Origin: an uncultured Varibaculum sp.
GTDB lineage: Bacteria; Actinomycetota; Actinomycetes; Actinomycetales; Actinomycetaceae
Length of the DNA stretch: 15,416 nucleotides
Reading direction: 5' to 3'
Assembly (NCBI GenBank): GCA_947253735.1
Contig: CAMYAU010000027.1
Location: 1 to 15,416 of the forward strand
Part shown: positions 6,520-13,067 of the stretch, one piece after another
How the letters are laid out: each line of letters starts with the position of its first letter
How positions within the stretch are numbered: the stretch's first letter is position 1
Program-made: the position numbers and the translations under genes
The notes under the pieces: generated by a model
What the model was told of the DNA's origin: nothing
Database searches by the model: none
The model's input: the letters and a program-made list of their open reading frames with translations, nothing else

Positions 6520-7797
6520 TTATTTCTGCAGGTAAGCTTGCATTATTTCCATCATCTCCACCTGGTCACTTAGCGCACACATTTCTCGGGCAGCATGCAT
6601 CGATAGAATCGGTACTCCCACGTCAATAGTGGTGATTCCTAGGCGGGTAGCAGTCATGGGGGCGATAGTTGACCCGCAGGTGACCGCATTGTTTGAGACA
6701 AAGCATTGGGTTTTAACCCCGCTGCGCCCAGCTGCGTCCTCCCAAATGTGCCAACCTTCCGCATCGGTGGCGTAACGCTGCGAGGCGTTGAGCTTGAGCA
6801 CCGGTCCGGCTCCCATCACCGGCCGGGTGTCGGGGTCATGTTTTTCGGGGTAGTTGGGGTTTACCGAGTGCGCAACGTCGGCGGATAGACACGAGGATGC
6901 CGCCAGCATCCGTTCAAAGGCTTCCACCTCACCCGTGGCGAGGGCGCAGCGGCGCAGCACCTGTTCTAGCAGCGGCCCTGCAGCTCCGGTTTCGGTATGG
7001 GAACCTACTTCCTCATGGTCGAATGCCGCGCTAATTAGAATATTTTCTCCCTGAAAATCTGTGTCAGCCAGTCTTAATAATGCCTGGGTGGCGCTATAGA
7101 CTGACAATAAATTATCTTGACGGGCTGAGGCTAGAAACTCTCCGTCTGTTCCCAGCCGCTGCGGGGTGTGGGTGTCGAAAGTATAGAGCTCATGGCTAGA
7201 AATATCAGCGGCGCCGTTAAGTCCCGCCTGTTCAGCTATTAGGTCCAGAATCTTCCTTGGGGATCTCCCTACATACCAGAGGGGGCGCAGGTGTTGTTGT
7301 CGGTCAAGTGTAAGCTTATTGGCTGATTCTCGATCTAAGTGGGGGGCTAGTTGGGGGATAGTGGCGATTGCTCCGGTACGCACCTGGTGGCACCCTCCAG
7401 AGCGATCATAAACGATTCCGGCGATTCCGAGTTCTCGGTTTAACCAAGAGTTAGGGAGCATTCCTCCATAAACTTCTACGTTGAGCTGCCCCCAACCATC
7501 AGGGCTGAGGCTATCGGGGGTGGGTTTAAGTTTAAAAGCTGGAGAGTCAGTATGACTGCCGATAATCCGGAAACCTTTGGGGGAGACAGCAGGTACAATC
7601 CAGGCAATGAGCGCGCCTTTACGGCGCAAAAAGTAGCGTCCGGGACTTTGTGGCCATGCCCTGGTGGGGTCAACTGGTTTAAATCCCTGGGAGCTGTATA
7701 TTTCTTCCAGGGTGTGGGCAGCGAAGCTGGCGCAGGGGGAAGAAGTAATAAATTCGGTTAAACCTTGACGGTAGGTTTCCAGATCAAAACTCGTCAT
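6520..7797 (-). CDS. M18-family zinc aminopeptidase
   Basis: The 425-residue protein has the full length and conserved blocks of M18 (aspartyl aminopeptidase-type) dinuclear-metal peptidases. They are HTDSP (His82, Asp84), ARQDNL (Asp228), FDHEEVGS (Glu262/Glu263), SADVAHSVNP (Asp307) and SMHAARE (His401). These supply the zinc ligands and the general base. The family removes N-terminal residues from peptides in the cytoplasm. There is no signal peptide, in line with that. No ribosome-binding site stands before the ATG at 7797. A TAAAAT box ends 7 nt upstream, which suggests a leaderless mRNA. The gene is flanked by tRNA-Val and by the terminator of the preceding gene, so it is probably transcribed alone. 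Confidence 0.93.
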   Translation of the reverse strand: MTSFDLETYRQGLTEFITSSPCASFAAHTLEEIYSSQGFKPVDPTRAWPQSPGRYFLRRKGALIAWIVPAVSPKGFRIIGSHTDSPAFKLKPTPDSLSPDGWGQLNVEVYGGMLPNSWLNRELGIAGIVYDRSGGCHQVRTGAIATIPQLAPHLDRESANKLTLDRQQHLRPLWYVGRSPRKILDLIAEQAGLNGAADISSHELYTFDTHTPQRLGTDGEFLASARQDNLLSVYSATQALLRLADTDFQGENILISAAFDHEEVGSHTETGAAGPLLEQVLRRCALATGEVEAFERMLAASSCLSADVAHSVNPNYPEKHDPDTRPVMGAGPVLKLNASQRYATDAEGWHIWEDAAGRSGVKTQCFVSNNAVTCGSTIAPMTATRLGITTIDVGVPILSMHAAREMCALSDQVEMMEIMQAYLQK

Positions 7798-7803
7798 ATT
7801 CTC

Positions 7804-7809
7804 ATTTTA
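7804..7809 (-). promoter_or_regulatory. -10 box placed for a leaderless aminopeptidase transcript
   Basis: Minus-strand TAAAAT is separated by 6 nt (GAGAAT) from the ATG whose A is base 7797. The hexamer therefore spans -12 to -7 relative to that A, exactly the geometry of leaderless actinobacterial promoters. No clear -35 box is seen; the position expected for it overlaps the upstream terminator. Confidence 0.5.
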
Positions 7810-7821
7810 GGGGTGGAGGAT

Positions 7822-7868
7822 AAAAAGTTCCTGCCCCTCAGCGGCTCAGGCTAGCTAAGAGGCAGGAA
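7822..7868 (-). terminator. Intrinsic terminator of the DUF6308-like gene
   Basis: TTCCTGCC (7828-7835) pairs with GGCAGGAA (7861-7868), with two further pairs past one mismatch. On the minus strand CTTTTTA (7827-7821) follows the stem directly. Confidence 0.75.
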
Positions 7869-7886
7869 AAGAAGATTACAGTTCAC

Positions 7887-8921
7887 TTAGCGAGGCAGAG
7901 ATACCGGGTCTGTAGAGATAAAACTATCGTCGCTGTTCTCGTCCCGTACGTGGCGGCCCCGTCGGCCACGAACCGCGCGCGAATTCCCGAGATCCGTAGG
8001 TTCTTCTGAACCCAGGTGACGGGGATCTGAGCTAGATTTTATTCCCTGACCTTCCTTCTCAGTTTTTTCGTCCTCTGCACGCTGAGCCTTTTGGGCTTTT
8101 TCCTCGGCTAGTTTTTGGGCTTTGCTTTGTACTGCCTGCTTTTTAGCAAATTTTTTGCGTTGCTTCTTGGTGTGCTTAGCCTCTTTTTTGCGGAGTTTTT
8201 CTTCCGCTTTTTCCTGCTGGATCTGCTCTTTTTTGGCTGCCCGTTGCTCCTGGGAAGCCAAAAACACTAGCGCCTGCAACAGCTGTATTTGGGAAATCCA
8301 TTCGGGTAAGGCCAAGGCTTCGCGTAGATAGTAAAGCTGGTGGGCTAGTCTGCCGTGTTCTGCTAGCAGTAAATCGTGAAGGTCTAGGCAAAACTGCACA
8401 TAGTCACTAACTTCTCCCCAAGGCTGCCGGTCATCTTTAGTAAAGAGGGGGAGTGCCGCGGGACGTAGCCGGGCCAATAACGCTGCCGCTGCCTTGGGTT
8501 TTAATGCCAACGGATCTTTAGTTAATGTTGCCCATACCTGGGGTAGGGCGCCAGATGCTTCCGTAAATACCTGGGGAGAAATATCTACCAGTTCGGTCTC
8601 AGTCGGAATTTGCGCCATTAACTCTGGCAGTGGTTCGCAGGAGAAAAGTTCATTCAGTTTCTTGTGGTCAACCTTAATATCAAGGTTTCTCAGAGCCAGT
8701 AGGTCGCAGGCGCGCAGGCGATAGGCTGCTAAGGAAGAGGAGTTGTCTGCTTGCGTATGCAACGGAAAACTCGGGGAAAACTTGCTGGATAGGGAAAAGA
8801 AAGTAATCCGCGGATGGTATTCCTGGCTGTAGTAGTCAGCAAGTAGGGAACGTGCCCGATCCCAGGCTTCAGAATCTCCGCGCGTTACTCCTAAAACTAT
8901 TTCTGGAACCGTGCTAATCAT
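7887..8921 (-). CDS. DUF6308-like protein with a long Lys/Glu-rich C-terminal tail, function unknown
   Basis: The 344 residues start MISTVPEIVLGV. The first ~220 residues look globular. In layout (segment AYRLRACDLLALRNLDI, then a segment ending LLARLRPAALPLFTKDDRQPWG) they resemble DUF6308 proteins; this is a moderate-confidence match from memory. Residues ~225-290 are almost entirely Lys, Glu, Gln and Ala, probably a highly charged coiled coil. A disordered Ser/Arg/Asp tail with GRRGRH follows. No signal peptide or membrane segment is present. The ATG at 8921 is preferred because GGAGG (8926-8930) precedes it. The frame stays open to a GTG at 8993 but that start lacks a ribosome-binding site. 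The basic tail might bind nucleic acid or the ribosome (inference). Single-gene unit with its own terminator. Confidence 0.75.
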   Translation of the reverse strand: MISTVPEIVLGVTRGDSEAWDRARSLLADYYSQEYHPRITFFSLSSKFSPSFPLHTQADNSSSLAAYRLRACDLLALRNLDIKVDHKKLNELFSCEPLPELMAQIPTETELVDISPQVFTEASGALPQVWATLTKDPLALKPKAAAALLARLRPAALPLFTKDDRQPWGEVSDYVQFCLDLHDLLLAEHGRLAHQLYYLREALALPEWISQIQLLQALVFLASQEQRAAKKEQIQQEKAEEKLRKKEAKHTKKQRKKFAKKQAVQSKAQKLAEEKAQKAQRAEDEKTEKEGQGIKSSSDPRHLGSEEPTDLGNSRAVRGRRGRHVRDENSDDSFISTDPVSLPR

Positions 8922-8952
8922 TTTTCCTCCGCGCATAGCTGATCGTTTATAA

Positions 8953-8958
8953 ATTGTA
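8953..8958 (-). promoter_or_regulatory. Possible -10 box of the DUF6308-like gene
   Basis: Minus-strand TACAAT would start RNA near 8946, giving a short leader with GGAGG at 8926-8930. No good -35 box at the right spacing; TATAAA at 8946-8951 is an alternative. Confidence 0.35.
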
Positions 8959-9004
8959 TCCGAAATTACATCCGATATGGCGGTCGTGTTCACTAGAAGG
9001 ACTT

Positions 9005-9021
9005 TTTAACCCGGGGTTAAA
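9005..9021. repeat. Perfect 17-bp palindrome, operator-like
   Basis: TTTAACCC-G-GGGTTAAA has 8-bp arms around a single central base. That is too tight for an RNA hairpin but typical of a dimeric-protein binding site. It lies about 50 bp upstream of the candidate -10 box of the DUF6308-like gene, in the gap after cysE. No regulator is encoded beside it. Confidence 0.45.
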
Positions 9022-9159
9022 TCGGTTTTAGCTGTTTTAGGTCCCCAAACAGTGGGGAACGTTTTCCGGGGGAGCGTTGCCGGGTTTTCCGCTAGCTCCC
9101 GCAACCGGAGGCTTATCTTTAGGGTGAGACAGCACAGGCTGGGTGCTAACCACGGTTAC

Positions 9160-9744
9160 CTAGATAAACAAGGTGGGGTCGATAATAAGTTCAGCCGTCT
9201 TTTGCTGTTTGCAACCTGGAGATACTCGCGCCGGTACTCCGATAGCGGAACATCCGGCAGGCACATCGCGTACCACTACCGCATTGGCCGCGATTCGTGC
9301 ATCAGAACCTACATGGATGGGGCCGAGCACTTTGGCTCCGGCTCCCACCATAACCCGATCCCCGAGGGTGGGGTGTCGTTTACCTTTTGTCATCGAAACC
9401 CCACCCAAGGTGACCTGGTGAAACAATACACAATCGGTGCCGATCTTGGTGGTTTCTCCGATAACCACCCCATTGGCATGATCGATGAACAGGCGCCGTC
9501 CCAGGCGAGCTCCCGGGTGAATATCCACCCCGGTGTAACTGCGAGAGATTGAAGAAACTATCCTGGCCAGTAGCTTTAAATTTTTCTTAAACAGCAGATG
9601 AGCCAAGCGGTATGCCCAGACTGCATGTACCCCCGGATAGGTCAGCGCCACCTCTAACTTGTTACGGGCAGCCGGATCCGAGTTAATAGCTGCTGCTAGG
9701 TCTTCTTTGCACAGTTGGATTAAAGTCGGTTCCGGCTTCGCCAT
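9160..9744 (-). CDS. cysE: Serine O-acetyltransferase
   Basis: The 194-residue enzyme transfers acetyl from acetyl-CoA to L-serine, making O-acetylserine for cysteine synthesis. After a short helical N-terminus it has the left-handed beta-helix region. The hallmark segments are DIHPGA (Asp74) and FIDHANGVVIGETTKIG (catalytic His89), 15 residues apart as in E. coli Asp143/His158. HQVTLGG and the RHPTLGDRVMVGAGAKVLG repeats follow. It belongs to the short form of the family, lacking the long E. coli N-terminal domain. It starts 9 nt after the cysK stop, with TAGGAG giving both stop and ribosome-binding site, so the two genes are one operon. The short C-terminal tail ends in isoleucine; a C-terminal Ile is the residue CysE uses to dock into the CysK active site in the cysteine synthase complex. 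Confidence 0.95.
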   Translation of the reverse strand: MAKPEPTLIQLCKEDLAAAINSDPAARNKLEVALTYPGVHAVWAYRLAHLLFKKNLKLLARIVSSISRSYTGVDIHPGARLGRRLFIDHANGVVIGETTKIGTDCVLFHQVTLGGVSMTKGKRHPTLGDRVMVGAGAKVLGPIHVGSDARIAANAVVVRDVPAGCSAIGVPARVSPGCKQQKTAELIIDPTLFI

Positions 9745-9753
9745 TGTTAGCTC

Positions 9754-10689
9754 CTAGTCCATCAAATCTTTAAATAGCGGGGTGCTTAGGTACCGCTCGC
9801 CAGTATCGGGCAATAAAGCCACGATACGTTTACTCTTCATATCAGGGCGCTGTGCTAAACGCAACGCTCCCTCCAAGGCAGCACCGGCGGAGATGCCCAC
9901 TAGCAACCCTTCGTTAGCGGCAGCTTTCCGTGCCATAGCGATAGCGTCCTCAGTCTTAACTGTCAGTACCTTAGTTAGTACGGCAGAATCCAAGATATCG
10001 GGAACAAAGTTTGCCCCAATCCCTTGAATTCCATGCGCCCCAGCCTCACCCGTAGTGAGCAGGGCAGATTCGGCCGGTTCAATCCCGAAAATCTGGATGC
10101 CAGGGTTTAGTTCCTTTAGGCGCCGCCCCACTCCGGTGACGGTGCCCCCGGTTCCGATCCCGGCAACAAAAACGTCAACCTGGCCGTCAGCATCAGCCCA
10201 GATTTCTTCGGCAGTGGTCTCAAAATGAGCCTGCGGATTAGCCGGATTGGTGAACTGGGAAGCCAAAATAGCGCCTTCGCGTTCGGCCACCACTTTCTGG
10301 GCGGCATCCACGGTGCCTTGCATGCCTGCTGCTGCCGGGGTCAGCACCAGCTCGGCTCCGAAGGCGCGCATCAGGGCACGGCGCTCTTTGGACATAGATT
10401 CCGGCATGGTGATCACCACTTTGTAGCCGCGGGCGGCACCCACCATCGCTAGCGCCACCCCGGTATTCCCGGAGGTAGATTCCACAATCGTGCCGCCGGG
10501 TTTTAACTTTCCAGAGGCTTCGGCGGCATTTACCATCGCTAGCGCCACTCGGTCTTTAACCGAAGAGGCCGGGTTAAAAGATTCAACTTTAGCGACTACT
10601 TCGCCATTAAAATCGGCTGGCAGCAGGTGATTTATTTTAACTAGGGGAGTATGACCTACTAAATCGGTTACGTCTTTTGCGATATTCAT
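9754..10689 (-). CDS. cysK: Cysteine synthase A (O-acetylserine sulfhydrylase)
   Basis: The 311-residue PLP enzyme makes cysteine from O-acetylserine and sulfide. The PLP lysine is Lys45 in NPASSVKDR. The substrate loop is STSGNTG (71-77) and the phosphate-binding loop is GTGGT (179-183). GISAGAA near residue 266 holds the serine near the pyridine nitrogen. Length and motifs are typical of CysK. AAGGA lies 5 nt before the ATG at 10689. It is first in a two-gene operon with cysE, giving both steps from serine to cysteine. Nothing in the sequence favours cystathionine beta-synthase (no CBS domains). Confidence 0.96.
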   Translation of the reverse strand: MNIAKDVTDLVGHTPLVKINHLLPADFNGEVVAKVESFNPASSVKDRVALAMVNAAEASGKLKPGGTIVESTSGNTGVALAMVGAARGYKVVITMPESMSKERRALMRAFGAELVLTPAAAGMQGTVDAAQKVVAEREGAILASQFTNPANPQAHFETTAEEIWADADGQVDVFVAGIGTGGTVTGVGRRLKELNPGIQIFGIEPAESALLTTGEAGAHGIQGIGANFVPDILDSAVLTKVLTVKTEDAIAMARKAAANEGLLVGISAGAALEGALRLAQRPDMKSKRIVALLPDTGERYLSTPLFKDLMD

Positions 10690-11081
10690 GTTTTCCTTAA
10701 AAATGTTTAGTGGTGAGAAATGCTGGGAAGCCAGCTATAAAAGTCGGGAATCGGGGCAAAAATACTTTGCTGCCCCGAGGGACAACCCGCGCCTGAGCGG
10801 TCGGCGGGATGCCCCTAGATACATAGACGACAGCGGCAGAGAGCTGGAAAAAACATTTACCTCTCCGATCTGTCGTGAAAACTTTGCTGGTACAAGTTGT
10901 AACATCTTTGCTTTCAAGGCCGCAACTTTTATACGCCCAGTAAAATTTGGAGATGGCTGGCGAAGGATAGTTAGCTCCTACCCTGGGCGAAATTAGCCGT
11001 GGAATAAAACGTAGCGGCGGTAGTATCCTCCCTGAGCAAGCTAGCGAAAAGCTCTTTTGAGGATACTTGGCAGGGCGGCAA
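10690..11081. other. 391-bp region between the yigZ-like gene and cysK: leader/promoter DNA with hairpins
   Basis: No convincing gene is seen. Reading toward cysK (minus strand) it holds several elements. TTGCGG and TACAAC lie 18 bp apart (about 10897-10926) as a weak promoter, over a TACAAcTTGTA palindrome (10891-10901). An 8-bp hairpin TCGGGGCA/TGCCCCGA lies at 10751-10778. A 5-bp hairpin GCTGG-CTTC-CCAGC lies about 35 nt before the start codon. I find no T-box motif and no clear SAM riboswitch. A long leader on cysK is possible. Confidence 0.4.
11022..11066 (-). terminator. Hairpin after the YigZ-family gene, possible terminator
   Basis: GTATCCTC (11022-11029) pairs perfectly with GAGGATAC (11059-11066), with a GAGC/GCTC inner pair. 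No T-run follows on the minus strand, so it could be a U-less terminator or an mRNA-stabilising stem. Confidence 0.4.
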
Positions 11082-11711
11082 CTACTCGCACACTACGCGA
11101 GTAATATCCGCTGCCGTCTCTACACTGATTTCCCGCCCGCTAATGCTCGATAAGTAGCTTTCGATCTGCGATTGAGCGGTCTCAAACGGGGCAGTAAAAC
11201 GCAAGATAGCATCCTGAGTAAAGTCCCGATCAAGGATCTGGTAACCGTTTTGAGTCAGTTTAGCCTCGATTTTCCCGGCTTCCCCGATCGGTAAATGCAA
11301 CCGGTAGGAAGGCGTGGTAACAATCCGCGCGGTTTGGGCTTCCTCCAAAACCTGTTGCACCGCCCCGGAATAGGCGCGTACCAATCCGCCAGTACCCAGT
11401 TTGGTACCCCCAAAATAGCGGGTAACCACGCAAGTTACATTAGTTAATCCAGATTCGGTTAACACCTTTAACATCGGCCCACCGGCAGTACCCGCAGGCT
11501 CCCCATCATCGCTACTGCGCGTGGTATCTGGTCCGCAATCCTGGTGAATAATAAAGGCAGTGCAATGGTGACGAGCATCGGGAAACTCGCGGCGAACCTG
11601 GGAGATAAACTCGCGGGCAGCCTCCTCAGAATCGGTGCGCGCTAGGGAGGAGATAAACCGGGAACGTTTAATCTCGATTTCGCTGCGGGCCGGGGCATAG
11701 ATAGTGCGCAT
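11082..11711 (-). CDS. YigZ/IMPACT-family protein (UPF0029)
   Basis: The 209-residue protein carries the family blocks HHCTAFII (48-55), RSSDDGEPAGTAGGPMLKVL (65-84) and the signature VVTRYFGGTKLGTGGLVRAYSGA (95-117). After these comes a C-terminal ferredoxin-like domain (UPF0029_C). Length is normal for bacterial YigZ/YvyE. Eukaryotic IMPACT inhibits the Gcn2 kinase through Gcn1. The bacterial role is not settled and is probably linked to translation or a small-molecule/nucleic-acid interaction. AGGA lies 7 nt before the ATG. It is transcribed away from rpmF across a shared 215-bp promoter region (11712-11926). Confidence 0.92.
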   Translation of the reverse strand: MRTIYAPARSEIEIKRSRFISSLARTDSEEAAREFISQVRREFPDARHHCTAFIIHQDCGPDTTRSSDDGEPAGTAGGPMLKVLTESGLTNVTCVVTRYFGGTKLGTGGLVRAYSGAVQQVLEEAQTARIVTTPSYRLHLPIGEAGKIEAKLTQNGYQILDRDFTQDAILRFTAPFETAQSQIESYLSSISGREISVETAADITRVVCE

Positions 11712-11847
11712 AGCTTGATCCTATCTACTAGCCAGGCGGGTCAGGGCGAGCTTTTGGGGTTAGAGCGAGGGTGTCCTCGTAAATAAAAAAGGGTTTTCTC
11801 TAGACTCTCTAGCTAAATAAAGCGTGCTCGCGGTACAAATCACATGG

Positions 11848-11876
11848 TTGAAACTGGAATCTTTTCCTCATAAATG
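11848..11876 (+). promoter_or_regulatory. Candidate rpmF promoter
   Basis: TTGAAA (11848-11853) and TAAATG (11871-11876) are 17 bp apart on the plus strand. They would give a leader of about 45 nt before rpmF. I see no Zur-box-like palindrome, although zinc-free L32 genes are sometimes Zur-controlled. Confidence 0.45.
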
Positions 11877-11926
11877 GCACAGTTATAGAGGTTATTTTGT
11901 ATTTGTATTAGGTAGAGGAGTCCGTG

Positions 11927-12109
11927 ATGGCAGTACCAAAGCGCAAAATGTCTCGTGCGAATACCCGCACTCGGCGGTCTGCTTGGAAAGCCAAGGCACC
12001 CCAGCTTACTACGGTCAAGGGCAATGATGGACGTTCCTATGTGGCACCTCGTCACCTGACCAAAGCGGTAAAGCTGGGACTGTACAGCCCGGCAGACGAT
12101 TTCGAGTAA
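11927..12109 (+). CDS. rpmF: 50S ribosomal protein L32 (bL32), zinc-ribbon-free type
   Basis: The 60-residue protein starts MAVPKRKMSRANTRTRRSAW, the bL32 signature that inserts into 23S rRNA. It has no cysteine at all, so the usual CxxC...CxxC zinc ribbon is absent. This matches the cysteine-free L32 of mycobacteria and other actinobacteria. GAGGAG (11915-11920) precedes the ATG by 6 nt. The frame also has a GTG one codon upstream (11924), but the conserved protein begins at ATG 11927. It stands alone, divergent from the YigZ-like gene and followed by a strong terminator. Confidence 0.95.
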   Translation: MAVPKRKMSRANTRTRRSAWKAKAPQLTTVKGNDGRSYVAPRHLTKAVKLGLYSPADDFE

Positions 12110-12125
12110 AACTCGAAGTTAAGAA

Positions 12126-12159
12126 AAAGCCCCTAGCAGAGTTTCCTGCTAGGGGCTTT
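12126..12159. terminator. Bidirectional intrinsic terminator between rpmF and the ABC operon
   Basis: AAAGCCCCTAGCAG and CTGCTAGGGGCTTT form a perfect 14-bp stem with a 6-nt loop. On the plus strand CGTTTATGGTTTT follows. On the minus strand the stem ends straight into TTTTTCTT, so it is the stronger terminator for the ABC operon but serves both. Confidence 0.9.
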
Positions 12160-12191
12160 CGTTTATGGTTTTAGGTTTTATGCTTCCCTGA

Positions 12192-12225
12192 GGAAGATCC
12201 CTCGGAGGATACCGAGGGATCTTCC
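12192..12225. repeat. Perfect 14-bp inverted repeat (hairpin) after the ABC permease gene
   Basis: GGAAGATCCCTCGG and CCGAGGGATCTTCC surround a 6-nt loop, 14 nt past the permease stop. No T-run follows on either side. It probably acts with the neighbouring terminator or protects the mRNA 3' end; a small repeated extragenic palindrome is another possibility. Confidence 0.6.
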
Positions 12226-12239
12226 GTCATTCACTTTCC

Positions 12240-13067
12240 TTAGCGTAGGGAAGTGCCTTTTTTCAGGAGTTTAGCGGTGAGATAACCCGCGACTATGGTA
12301 AGGACGGTGGTGACGAGTAGCCACCAGATCGAAATTACCGCTGGTTCCACGATCTGGGCGTCATTAGAGGAGAGTACCTGGTCGAAGAGGGGGCTTCCCC
12401 AATCGAAAGAGATAAACGGGGCGTTGGGAGCGAAAAATATCATCTGCCCCGGGACTAACAGTAGTAGGAAGCTAATAATTTGTATTCCCACGTAGAGCAG
12501 CACCGCCACTAGTATCGGGCCGCCAATTTTTCCGAAACGATCCAGGAAAGGTCTCGCGTTGCCAGCAGTAACTATGAACTGGTAGAAGAAAACACTGACA
12601 ATGGAGGATAGTACTAGAGCCGTTAGAACCAGAAAAGCTACTTGCCAGACCTCTGTGGTTGTGAAGAAGGATTTAAGGCCGGAGCCAGTAGCGTCACCCA
12701 AAAGTACAGCTGTGATCAACAGTAATCCTCCGCCAAAAAACAGTAGTGCAAAGAAGCAGAGAGTTAAGAGGTTGAAGATGCTTTTTGCCCAAAATAGCTC
12801 GATAGGACGAGCCGGGATCGACATGGTGAAATACCCGGTTTTTCCGTACATAGAACGGTAATAATGAACCAAAAGGATTATTGAATAAACCAGGTAGGCG
12901 GCTAGTAGTCCTAGGAAAGCTAGAAATACTAGGAAGATCCCGATGCCGTTACGTAAGATCACCATGGCTATCGCGGATAACAGGACGGTACCTATTGCCA
13001 CAGCTACAGTGATTCCTAACGGTTTACGTAGCGCCAGGAAATCATGTTTCATTATTTTAGTAATCAT
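12240..13067 (-). CDS. ABC transporter membrane subunit of a YtrA-regulated operon
   Basis: The 275-residue hydrophobic protein has six predicted membrane helices (about 18-38, 42-68, 97-123, 141-167, 183-206 and 246-267), the ABC-2 exporter-type permease layout. The KHDFLALRKP start and KTGYFTMSIPARPIELFWAKSI between helices 2 and 3 are typical of membrane proteins in Firmicutes and actinobacterial GntR-YtrA operons. Its start overlaps the ATPase gene by 4 nt (13064-13067), so the two are made together. Substrate unknown; related B. subtilis Ytr operons respond to cell-wall antibiotics, which makes an envelope-stress export or lipid-handling role reasonable (inference). Confidence 0.85.
   Translation of the reverse strand: MITKIMKHDFLALRKPLGITVAVAIGTVLLSAIAMVILRNGIGIFLVFLAFLGLLAAYLVYSIILLVHYYRSMYGKTGYFTMSIPARPIELFWAKSIFNLLTLCFFALLFFGGGLLLITAVLLGDATGSGLKSFFTTTEVWQVAFLVLTALVLSSIVSVFFYQFIVTAGNARPFLDRFGKIGGPILVAVLLYVGIQIISFLLLLVPGQMIFFAPNAPFISFDWGSPLFDQVLSSNDAQIVEPAVISIWWLLVTTVLTIVAGYLTAKLLKKGTSLR

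Noticed and set aside
8922..8993. Longer start (GTG 8993) for the DUF6308-like protein
   Set aside because: No ribosome-binding site there; GGAGG directly precedes ATG 8921 and candidate -10 boxes lie within the extra part.
9052..9552. 166-codon plus-strand open frame opposite cysE
   Set aside because: It lies antisense to an intact cysE; composition reflects the complementary strand and it has no known domain.
10688..10996. 102-codon plus-strand open frame upstream of cysK
   Set aside because: It has no ribosome-binding site, no recognisable domain, and it runs through hairpins that belong to the cysK leader region.
10690..11081. T-box or SAM riboswitch controlling cysK
   Set aside because: No T-box AGGGTGGNACCGCG motif and no SAM-aptamer pattern could be found on the minus strand.
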